Positions 25,718-33,147 of a stretch of 42,965 nucleotides of DNA are shown in pieces; position 1 is the stretch's first letter; each line of letters starts with the position of its first letter. Origin of the DNA: Sedimentisphaerales bacterium (GTDB lineage Bacteria > Planctomycetota > Phycisphaerae > Sedimentisphaerales > UBA12454). Both the position numbers and the translations under genes were made by a program. Where the stretch lies: the NCBI GenBank assembly GCA_016930635.1, contig JAFGGI010000031.1:1-42965 (forward strand), in the 5' to 3' direction. A model generated the notes under the pieces. It ran no database searches and was not told the DNA's origin. It was given only the letters and a program-made list of their open reading frames with translations.

Positions 25718-26785
25718 ATGGAAAAGAACCGAGAAAAAGATTTAAGCCCGTTAAATGAAATAAAAAACCTGGGAACGGGGCATAAATCATTTGATGAAGA
25801 TGGCGGTCTTGTGCCGCCATCTTCACTCGTTAAGAAAAAATATTGTTCAACAGGCCTAACGTTGGTTGAATTACTTGTAGTGATCGTAATCATCACTTTT
25901 TCACTCTCACTTTGTGCTGCTCTTGGGCCCTCGTTAAACAGGGCCCAAGAGTCTGCCAACATCGCAAAATGTGCCTACCAGCTCAAACAGATGGGGCTGG
26001 CAATGGCTGTGTATGCCGACTGCTACGGCGGAGACTTGCCGTGGTCCGGCGGTTATGACCCGAATTTTAAGTCACCTTTTAATTGCCCGATGCAGTATCC
26101 TTATAACCCGCTAACTTCTAACTGCCCGGCAGATAGTGAGATACATCCGTGGCTTGTGTATCGTAATACATGGCCCGGCGTAAAGCCCGATGGGAGCCTA
26201 AGGCCGTTAAGGTTGGCCTGTCTATATGAGGCAGGCATTATAAGTGACCCGAAAATATTTTACTGTCCATCGGAGACGCATCCGCTATATCTTTATGAAA
26301 GCTATACTAACCCTATGCCGCCAAATGACAGTAATGAATGGGGTACACTGCCGCAGGAAATTAACGCTCAAGGCAATCAGTATGTACGTACAGGATATAC
26401 CTATTATCCTACAGACCCAACGATTCCGCTTAATTCGCTATGGCAGGCACCTGCTTATACCGCCAGGAAATACGGCAAAATGGATGATACTATACCGTAT
26501 CTGACAGACCGTATCTGGAAAAGAGACGAACCTGCCGGTGCTCCGTGGGAAGAATTAATAAAGTATCCCAAACCATTTTCTCATAGACTCGGAGGCCTCT
26601 ATTCAGTAAACGCCCTGTTCAAGGATGGTCATATATTTTACTGTAAAAATCAGGATGTCTTTGGTGACGACACCAATCCGGTTTGGCTGCAATTTGAATG
26701 TGGTTCTGCAGCCTACCAGACATTTTTCTATAAAACATATCAGGCGATTGGAAGATGCTCGAGGGGTGAGGATCCCTGGCCATAA
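25718..26785 (+). CDS. Large pseudopilin-like protein, copy 2, with long leader peptide
   Basis: 355 residues from ATG 25718, chosen over GTG 25700 because AAAGGAG lies 8 nt upstream of the ATG and overlaps the GTG reading. It has the prepilin motif STG before LTLVELLVVIVIIT with the canonical Glu at +5, and the same large domain as its paralogues (SLRPLRLACLYEAGIISDP, IFYCPSE, APAYTARK, LFKDGHIFYC). Unlike them, it has about 46 residues before the cleavage site. That leader contains a 12-bp perfect palindrome (25795-25806 with 25814-25825), which looks like an inserted element. It is second in the HAF/dockerin run. Confidence 0.85.
   Translation: MEKNREKDLSPLNEIKNLGTGHKSFDEDGGLVPPSSLVKKKYCSTGLTLVELLVVIVIITFSLSLCAALGPSLNRAQESANIAKCAYQLKQMGLAMAVYADCYGGDLPWSGGYDPNFKSPFNCPMQYPYNPLTSNCPADSEIHPWLVYRNTWPGVKPDGSLRPLRLACLYEAGIISDPKIFYCPSETHPLYLYESYTNPMPPNDSNEWGTLPQEINAQGNQYVRTGYTYYPTDPTIPLNSLWQAPAYTARKYGKMDDTIPYLTDRIWKRDEPAGAPWEELIKYPKPFSHRLGGLYSVNALFKDGHIFYCKNQDVFGDDTNPVWLQFECGSAAYQTFFYKTYQAIGRCSRGEDPWP
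25795..25825. repeat. 12-bp palindrome inside the pseudopilin leader coding region
   Basis: TGAAGATGGCGG and CCGCCATCTTCA are perfectly complementary across a 7-nt loop. It lies in frame within the unusual leader of the gene at 25718. Confidence 0.7.
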
Positions 26786-26832
26786 TAAATTTGACGAACT
26801 AAAATGCTTCATCTTTCATAGAGAGGTGATTT

Positions 26833-27786
26833 ATGAAGAATATGAAAAGAGGTTTCACGCGGGCTGAGCTGGCGGTAGTAATTTTCATTATCACTTTTTC
26901 ACTTTCTATATGTGCGGCTTTAGGGCCTTCAATGGATATGGCCCAAGAGTCTGCTAACCGGATAATATGCGCTGACAGGCTAAGGCAAATAGGTATGGCA
27001 ATGGCGGTATATGCCGCAAGCAATGATGACTTACTGCCATGGTACGGCGGCGTTGACCCGGATTTTAAACCTCCGTTTGACTGTGAGATGGAATATCCCT
27101 ATAATCCCCATGACGATTGTCCCCGCGATAATGAAATCCATCCATATGTTGCGTTTAGAGATGCACCTCAGACGTTTATAGACCCAAACGGCCATCTCAT
27201 TCCATTAAGATTGGGCTGTTTATACAAAGCCGGCGTCGTAAGTGACCCGAGAATATTCTACTGCCCGTCCGAGACAAGACCACTTTATCAATATGATTCT
27301 TATACCAGGCCTCTTATGCCGAATACCAGTTATGAATGGGGCACACTGCCACAGATGATAAATATATCTCAGCACTATTATGGTAATCAGTGGGTACGCA
27401 CAGGTTATTGTTATTATCCCACGAGCCCGAGTATTCCAATAGACTTATATTATCAGGCACCTGCCTACACTGCCCGCAGATACAGCGAACTTGATACGGC
27501 AATACCGTATTTGTCAGACTTTATCTGGAAAAGGGACCAGGTTGGGCTGCCGATAGAAGAATTGAGAAAATACCCGAAGCCGATAGCTCATCAAAGAGGC
27601 GGCATCTATGCAGTAAACGCCCTGTTTAAAGACGGCAGTGTATATTACTGTAAAGACCAGCGCGTTTTTAATGATAATCCGACCTGGGAACCTTTCGAGA
27701 TGGGCCAGATAACGTATAGCAGATTTTTCTATGAGACTTATAAGGCGATCGCGAGATGCTCGAGAGGCGAAGAGCCCTGGGACTAA
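26833..27786 (+). CDS. Large pseudopilin-like protein, copy 3
   Basis: 317 residues with leader MKNMKRG, cleavage before FTRAELAVVIFIITFSL (Glu at +5), and the shared domain: QMGMAM-like IGMAMAVYAASNDDLLPWYG, LGCLYKAGVVSDP, IFYCPSE, YEWGTLPQ, APAYTARRY, LFKDGSVYYC (Ser in place of His after DG) and SRGEEP. GAGAGGTG lies before the ATG. It is third in the run and more diverged from copies 1 and 4 than those are from each other. It is probably a minor pilin-like subunit or surface protein with a divergent binding face; this is inferred. Confidence 0.85.
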   Translation: MKNMKRGFTRAELAVVIFIITFSLSICAALGPSMDMAQESANRIICADRLRQIGMAMAVYAASNDDLLPWYGGVDPDFKPPFDCEMEYPYNPHDDCPRDNEIHPYVAFRDAPQTFIDPNGHLIPLRLGCLYKAGVVSDPRIFYCPSETRPLYQYDSYTRPLMPNTSYEWGTLPQMINISQHYYGNQWVRTGYCYYPTSPSIPIDLYYQAPAYTARRYSELDTAIPYLSDFIWKRDQVGLPIEELRKYPKPIAHQRGGIYAVNALFKDGSVYYCKDQRVFNDNPTWEPFEMGQITYSRFFYETYKAIARCSRGEEPWD

Positions 27787-27821
27787 TAATCTGAAAAATT
27801 ATCCGCTGAAACGGTGATATT

Positions 27822-28781
27822 ATGAAGAATAAATCAAAAGCCTTTACGCAGATCGATTTATTAGCGGTGATTTTTGTTATCGTTTTTTCATTCACTATCT
27901 GTATAGCTCTTGTGCCTTCGTTCGACAGGGCAGAAGAGGCCGCCAGGCGAGCTCAATGTGCCAACCAGCTCAGGCAGATGGGCACAGCCTTTGCCGTCTA
28001 TGCCGCAAGCAATGATGGTTTACTGCCGTGGTACGGCGGGATAGATCCAGCTTATAAAGGTGATTTTCAGTGTGAATTACATTATCCTTATTACCCAACA
28101 AATTCTGACTGTCCCGAGGACAGAGAAATTCATCCGTTTCTTGCATACCGTGATACGAGTCCCGGCCTGTGTCCTGATGGAAGTCTCAGGCCGTTCAGGT
28201 TGGCTTGTCTATATGAAGCAGGTATTATAAGTGATCCGAGAATATTTTACTGCCCATCGGAGACGCATCCGCAATATCTTTATGAGAGCTATACCGACCC
28301 ATTGCCGCCGAATACGAGTACCGAATGGGGTACACTTCCGCAGAAAATAAATTCCGTCACAGGTGCCTATGGTAATCAGTGGGTACGTGTAGGATATACT
28401 TATTATCCTATAAACCCGAGTACACCGATAAATTTGATATGGCAGGCACCTGCGTTTACCGCCCGCAGATACAGCGAACTTGACGCAGCAATACCTTATT
28501 TAACCGACCGTATCTGGAAAAGGGATGAGCCTCCCGGTGCCCCCATAGAAGTACTGCGTCACCGCCCAAAACCGTTTGCCCATCGAACAGCAGATGGTCT
28601 TTACGCGGTAAATGCCCTGTTTAAAGATGGCCATGTATTTTTCTGTGACGACCAGCGGCCTTTTACTCACAACAAATGGGAACCTTTTGAAATTGGTTAT
28701 TGTAGCTATCAAACGTTTTTCTATAAGACGTATAAAATAATTGGGTCTCTTTCAAGGGGCGAAGAACCGGATTATCCATAA
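27822..28781 (+). CDS. Large pseudopilin-like protein, copy 4
   Basis: 319 residues. Leader MKNKSKA ends in Ala, not Gly, before FTQIDLLAVIFVIVFSF, again with Asp at +5. The processing site is therefore doubly non-canonical. The shared domain is complete (LACLYEAGIISDP, IFYCPSE, EWGTLPQ, APAFTARRY, LFKDGHVFFC, SRGEEP). It is strikingly similar at DNA level to the inverted copy at 22946, including a run of about 55 identical bases in the region encoding the membrane helix. It is the last gene of the run; no strong terminator is seen before apbE, which converges. Confidence 0.85.
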   Translation: MKNKSKAFTQIDLLAVIFVIVFSFTICIALVPSFDRAEEAARRAQCANQLRQMGTAFAVYAASNDGLLPWYGGIDPAYKGDFQCELHYPYYPTNSDCPEDREIHPFLAYRDTSPGLCPDGSLRPFRLACLYEAGIISDPRIFYCPSETHPQYLYESYTDPLPPNTSTEWGTLPQKINSVTGAYGNQWVRVGYTYYPINPSTPINLIWQAPAFTARRYSELDAAIPYLTDRIWKRDEPPGAPIEVLRHRPKPFAHRTADGLYAVNALFKDGHVFFCDDQRPFTHNKWEPFEIGYCSYQTFFYKTYKIIGSLSRGEEPDYP

Positions 28782-28865
28782 TAACATCACTATTACTAAA
28801 CTGAATTTGACATAAGAGCAATAATTATGACCTGACAACTTTTTAATATAGACCTGACTCACGGA

Positions 28866-29891
28866 TTAATCTGAAATATATCCTTTTACGCCTCCGATTC
28901 GGATTAATTCCTTACTCTGGGCCTTGACGATTATAACCTCGGTATCGGGTACCTTCTTAATAATCTCAAGGCCCATTTTTTCTCCAAGCACACTCACAGC
29001 GGTAGCAAGCACATCGGCAGCAACCGCATTAGTGGAAATAACCGTAACACTCGACAGGCCCTCGACACTTTTTTCGGTTTTCGGATCGAAAATATGACTG
29101 AAATGCCTATCGCCTATCCTATAAAATCTTCGATAGTCTCCGCTGGTCGCAACAGCCCTGTCGGAAAGAGAAAGTTTTTCAATGGTTTTGTTTTCCTCTG
29201 AAGGGTCCTGAACACCGATGGCCCATTTGGTCTTTTTCTCTGTCAGGCCGAAACAGGCAATGTCGCCGCCAATATCCACAAGCCCGCCGATGGCACCGTT
29301 TTCTTTCATCTTTTTTACAGCAGCGTCTATCGCAAAGCCCTTGGCTATCGCTCCCAAATCCAGTTTCATTCCATCGACGGCAAAGAAAACCGAATAGCCC
29401 TCTGCATCAAGCAGTAATTTATTATAACCGATTGTCTTTTTTATCTGTTCGAGCTGTGCCTCGGTCGGCGGCTTATTCGCCTCGGCGCACTTTTTCCATA
29501 AATCGATCAGCGGCGCTACTGTAATATCAAACGCTCCATCGGTCTTTCTACTATACCTGACAGACTGCTGTAAAATATTAAATAAATCCTCGTCAACTTT
29601 TACAGGCTCCTCGGCAGCAAATTGATTGACCTTTGAGAGCTGTGAATTCGCATCGTAGCGATTCATCAATCCCTCAAGCCGATATATCGTCTCAAAGGCA
29701 GTATCAATCGATGCCTGTGCTGTCTTTCTATTGGGCGCAACTGCAATAATCCTTGCAACCGTATCCATCACAATTCGATTCGGGCTCTCTATACGGGCAG
29801 GTCTTCTGTTTTTAGCAGTGTGCAGCAGCAAATAAAAAACGAAAGCTGCCGTCAGGATGACTAAAATGAATTTTAAATTTTCACCCTTCAT
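28866..29891 (-). CDS. apbE: FAD:protein FMN transferase (ApbE family)
   Basis: Attaches FMN covalently to Thr/Ser of flavoproteins such as Rnf/Nqr subunits and other secreted redox proteins. From ATG 29891 it has 341 residues: an N-terminal membrane anchor (about 7-25), then IVMDTVARII, the RYDANSQLSKVN segment, LDLGAIAKGFAID, GGLVDIGGDIACFG and SVTVISTNAVAADVLATAV, the last including the metal-binding Asp. No lipobox is present, so it should be anchored by the helix and face the periplasm. The start is chosen because a predicted -10 ends 7 nt upstream, which would make the message leaderless; a TTG at 29906 lies over that -10. The target protein is not in this window. Confidence 0.9.
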   Translation of the reverse strand: MKGENLKFILVILTAAFVFYLLLHTAKNRRPARIESPNRIVMDTVARIIAVAPNRKTAQASIDTAFETIYRLEGLMNRYDANSQLSKVNQFAAEEPVKVDEDLFNILQQSVRYSRKTDGAFDITVAPLIDLWKKCAEANKPPTEAQLEQIKKTIGYNKLLLDAEGYSVFFAVDGMKLDLGAIAKGFAIDAAVKKMKENGAIGGLVDIGGDIACFGLTEKKTKWAIGVQDPSEENKTIEKLSLSDRAVATSGDYRRFYRIGDRHFSHIFDPKTEKSVEGLSSVTVISTNAVAADVLATAVSVLGEKMGLEIIKKVPDTEVIIVKAQSKELIRIGGVKGYISD

Positions 29892-29898
29892 TCCGGTT

Positions 29899-29927
29899 AT
29901 TATCAATTATCCTGCAGTAAATATCAA
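29899..29927 (-). promoter_or_regulatory. Promoter of apbE (predicted leaderless)
   Basis: On the - strand, TTGATA (29922-29927), 17-nt spacer, GATAAT (29899-29904). Only 7 nt separate the -10 from the ATG, so transcription should start at or next to the start codon. Confidence 0.65.
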
Positions 29928-29955
29928 TTACAATCATCAAAGCAAATGTTATAAT
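29927..29955 (+). promoter_or_regulatory. Promoter of the radical SAM gene (predicted leaderless)
   Basis: ATTACA (29927-29932), 17-nt spacer, TATAAT (29950-29955), with extended TG (29947-29948). Six nt separate the -10 from ATG 29962, and there is no Shine-Dalgarno sequence. Confidence 0.65.
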
Positions 29956-29961
29956 AACCGT

Positions 29962-31734
29962 ATGAAATCCGAAAAAGTGGAAATACTCAAAGATTCTGTT
30001 TCGTCCCGGTTTTTGCCCCGGGTCAGGACGCCTTCACGCTACATCGGCGGCGAGGTAAACCAGATAAAAAAAGACCTTGGCAAAATCGACCTGGCTATTG
30101 CACTGTGTTTTCCCGATGTTTACGAAATCGGCATCAGCCATACAGGTCTGGCAATTATCTATGAAGCATTAAACCGCCTGGAAAACGTTGCCGCTGAGAG
30201 GGTCTTTCTGCCCTGGCTCGATGCCCAGGAAATTATGAAAGCCGAGAACATCGGGCTCTACACCCTTGAGTCAAAAGCAAAAGTCGGAGATTTTGACTGC
30301 ATTGGTTTCAGCCTCACTAACGAGCTGTGTTACACCAGCGTTTTAAATATCCTGGATTTGGCCGGGATACCGCTGCGAAGCAAAGACCGCAGTGAAGATT
30401 ATCCATTGATCACAGGCGGAGCAGGTATGGCTAATTGCGCCGAGCCGATAGCGGAATTTTTTGATATGTTCCTGCTCGGCCAGGGAGAAGTTGCTGCGGT
30501 CGAACTTGCTCAATTTCTAATTGAACATAAAAAAGCAAAAACACCAAAAAGCAAAATCCTGATAGATGCAGCTGAAAAATTTCCGTATATTTATGTGCCG
30601 GCGCTTTATAAATTTGAATATGATGGTTTGAAAATCAAATCTGTTACACCCATTGACAAATCCCTGCCGACAAAAATTAGCGATGCTGTTATTGACGACC
30701 TCGACAAATCTGTTGTGCCTGAAAAACCGATAGTACCTTTCAAACAGGCTGTGCACGAAAGAATAAGTATCGAGGTTATGCGAGGCTGTCCTGGAAGATG
30801 TAATTTCTGCCAGGCAAGTTTTTGCCGGAGACCTGTCCGGTATCGCAGCCCGCAACGAATTCTTGAAATAGCCAAAAAGGCTTACGAAGCAACAGGTTTC
30901 GATACGGTTAGTCTTTTGAGCCTTTCAACGGCTGACTATCCATATCTGGAAGAAGCCGTAACATTACTTAATGACTACTTTCAATCCCGCAGGGTTGGAA
31001 TTTCTCTTCCGAGCCTGCGGGTAGATACACAATTAAAACTTCTGCCCAGGCTCGCATCTCAGGTACGGAAAAGCGGGCTGACCATTGCAGTCGAAGCCGC
31101 CAGTGAAAGACTCCGCAAAATTATCAACAAACCTATAACAGATGAAAATCTCTTTGCCGCCGTTGAGGAAGCTTACAGGGAGGGATTTGAAAGCGTAAAA
31201 CTATATTTTATGGCAGGCCTGCCGGGCGAAACAGAAGAAGATATAAAAAATATCGTAAAGCTCTGTTATGACCTTGCCGGACTGCGAAAAAAAGTCTGCA
31301 AAAAGTGCGCTAATATAAACGCCGCTGTAAGCTGGTTCGTACCAAAGGCTCACACTCCCTTCGGTTTCTACCCGCAGCAAAGCCTGGAGTATTTTGAAAA
31401 TACCCGCCGATTAATTCTCGATGAGAAAAAAAGACTGGGCGCACGATTTATAAATTTCAAGTTTCACAATATTCAAAGGAGTATTCTTGAATCTGCTATC
31501 GGCAGAGCTGACAGGAGAATGGCCAACTGTCTGGAATACGCATACAAAAGCGGTGCAAAATTCGATTTGTGGGATGAATGTTTCGATTTCGAGCTGTGGC
31601 AAAAGGCATTTAAAAAGTGCGGTCTCGATTTAGAGCAGCTGGCAGCAAGAAAATTTGATACTGATGAGATTTTACCCTGGCAGCATCTCGGCGGGCCTGA
31701 CAAAAAATCGCTGTTGAAATACCTCAAGGCCTAA
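29962..31734 (+). CDS. B12-binding-type radical SAM protein (TIGR03960-like)
   Basis: 590 residues from ATG 29962. A longer frame begins inside apbE and is rejected because the promoter lies between. The N-terminal region (DLAIALCFPDVYEIGISHTG) has the cobalamin-binding-like fold typical of this group, followed by the radical SAM core with the 4Fe-4S motif in MRGCPGRCNFCQASFCRRPV (CxxxCxxC), then VSLLSLSTADYPY and YFMAGLPGETEEDI. The TIGR03960 family is often paired with, or fused to, a DUF2344 partner; none is seen downstream here. The reaction is unknown. The gene appears to be monocistronic. Confidence 0.88.
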   Translation: MKSEKVEILKDSVSSRFLPRVRTPSRYIGGEVNQIKKDLGKIDLAIALCFPDVYEIGISHTGLAIIYEALNRLENVAAERVFLPWLDAQEIMKAENIGLYTLESKAKVGDFDCIGFSLTNELCYTSVLNILDLAGIPLRSKDRSEDYPLITGGAGMANCAEPIAEFFDMFLLGQGEVAAVELAQFLIEHKKAKTPKSKILIDAAEKFPYIYVPALYKFEYDGLKIKSVTPIDKSLPTKISDAVIDDLDKSVVPEKPIVPFKQAVHERISIEVMRGCPGRCNFCQASFCRRPVRYRSPQRILEIAKKAYEATGFDTVSLLSLSTADYPYLEEAVTLLNDYFQSRRVGISLPSLRVDTQLKLLPRLASQVRKSGLTIAVEAASERLRKIINKPITDENLFAAVEEAYREGFESVKLYFMAGLPGETEEDIKNIVKLCYDLAGLRKKVCKKCANINAAVSWFVPKAHTPFGFYPQQSLEYFENTRRLILDEKKRLGARFINFKFHNIQRSILESAIGRADRRMANCLEYAYKSGAKFDLWDECFDFELWQKAFKKCGLDLEQLAARKFDTDEILPWQHLGGPDKKSLLKYLKA

Positions 31735-31750
31735 CTATTTAATCTTCGCA

Positions 31751-32455
31751 CTATTTTTTTATCTTTTTAAGGCCGTTAGGTTCCTGCAGACCGCCCTTCT
31801 GGCCGGATTTATGGAAATCTATGATTATATCAGCAGCTTTTTGCGGATCATCACAAACGCAGAAAACATTCATATCTTCCTGGTCGATATACTGATGTTT
31901 GCCGAGCATATCCCTTTTGAACCAATCGACAAGGTCGGCCCAGTATTCGCTGCCCATAAGGATCACGGGGAAATGTGCCTGTTTGAAATTCTGTATCAGC
32001 ACAAGAGCTTCAGTAAACTCGTCCATCGTGCCGTACCCGCCCGGAAAAACGATAAAGCCGTGAGCGTATTTGAGGAACATAACTTTACGGCAGAAAAAGT
32101 ATCTGAACTGCAATGAGATATTTTGATATTCATTTGGCGCTTGTTCATGCGCCAACTCGATATTCAAGCCGATACTCTTGCCCCCTGCTTCGGCTGCACC
32201 TTTGTTTGCCGCCTCCATAATTCCGGCCCCGCCGCCGGTGATAACCGCAAAGTCTGCTTTCGCAACAATTGCTGCAGTTTTCTGCGCAAGTTTATAGTAC
32301 TTATCATCATGCTTTGTCCTTGCTGAGCCGAAGAACGAAACCGCCGGCCCGAGCGTTGCAAGCTCCTGAAAAGCTTCGACGAATTCTGCCATTATCCTGA
32401 ATACCCTCCAGGTTTCTTCCGCTTCAATACCAAACCTTGCTATTGTATTGCTCAT
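31751..32455 (-). CDS. LOG-family Rossmann-fold protein (TIGR00730)
   Basis: 234 residues from ATG 32455, chosen over GTG 32476 because AAAGG lies upstream. It has the family motifs AVITGGGAGIMEAANKGAAEAGG and PGGYGTMDEFTEAL. Related proteins are cytokinin-activating or nucleotide 5'-monophosphate phosphoribohydrolases, often mislabelled lysine decarboxylase. The activity here is likely hydrolysis of a nucleotide N-glycosidic bond. It is the last gene of the bamD-lptE-ftsH-dsbD-nth run and overlaps no gene after trimming. Cytoplasmic. Confidence 0.88.
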   Translation of the reverse strand: MSNTIARFGIEAEETWRVFRIMAEFVEAFQELATLGPAVSFFGSARTKHDDKYYKLAQKTAAIVAKADFAVITGGGAGIMEAANKGAAEAGGKSIGLNIELAHEQAPNEYQNISLQFRYFFCRKVMFLKYAHGFIVFPGGYGTMDEFTEALVLIQNFKQAHFPVILMGSEYWADLVDWFKRDMLGKHQYIDQEDMNVFCVCDDPQKAADIIIDFHKSGQKGGLQEPNGLKKIKK

Positions 32456-32469
32456 TAAGCTGCCTTTCT

Positions 32470-33147
32470 TTACCACCGTTTCGGATTATCCGCTGCCGGA
32501 CAGTGGTTTTTTATCGGACAATTCGCACAATCCGGCTTACGCGCCTTACATATATTTCGGCCATGGAACACTATTAGATGACTAAAAAGCGTCCAGTTTT
32601 TTTCAGGCACTATTTCCATAAGATCAAACTCGAGCTTTACCGCATCATGCGTATTGGCCGAAAGCGCAAGTCTCCTGGAAAGTCTCAACACGTGCGTATC
32701 ACATACAATACCCGGGGTATCGAACGCATTGCCCAAAAGCACGTTCGCGGTTTTTCGCCCGACACCGTTAAGCTCCAGCAACTGCTCCATATTATCAGGA
32801 ACTTTGCCGTTATGTTCATCAACTATTTTATTGCATGCACTTTTTATATTGAAAGCCTTGTTGCGATAAAAACCTGTGCTCTTTATGTCCTGCTCAATTT
32901 CCTCAAGCGGAGCCTTGGCCCAGTCAGCAGCAGTTTTATATTTCTTAAAAAGAGTTTTCGTAACAATATTTACTCTAACATCTGTGCACTGCGCCGAGAG
33001 AATTGTCGCGATAAGAAGCTGCAGCGGATTTTTATGGTCCAGCGCACATTTGGCATTCGGGTATGTCTTCTTCAATATCGGCCAAACGGCCTTGACGGTT
33101 TGTCCTGCCTTTTCTTTATCTATCTTAATGGCAGCTTTTTTTGCCAT
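32470..33147 (-). CDS. nth: Endonuclease III
   Basis: DNA glycosylase and AP lyase that removes oxidised pyrimidines in base excision repair. The 225 residues contain the helix-hairpin-helix with the catalytic Lys in LNGVGRKTANVLL, the catalytic Asp in IVCDTHVLRL, and the C-terminal 4Fe-4S ligands in CKARKPDCANCPIKNHC. A short Lys-rich N-terminal extension precedes the core. Its ATG overlaps the end of the dsbD-like gene by one base, showing tight operon packing. Confidence 0.95.
   Translation of the reverse strand: MAKKAAIKIDKEKAGQTVKAVWPILKKTYPNAKCALDHKNPLQLLIATILSAQCTDVRVNIVTKTLFKKYKTAADWAKAPLEEIEQDIKSTGFYRNKAFNIKSACNKIVDEHNGKVPDNMEQLLELNGVGRKTANVLLGNAFDTPGIVCDTHVLRLSRRLALSANTHDAVKLEFDLMEIVPEKNWTLFSHLIVFHGRNICKARKPDCANCPIKNHCPAADNPKRW

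Noticed and set aside
28866-29906. TTG 29906 as the start of apbE and the frame from 29857 as the start of the radical SAM protein
   Set aside because: Both longer versions run over the divergent promoter elements; the nearer ATGs fit the family N-termini.
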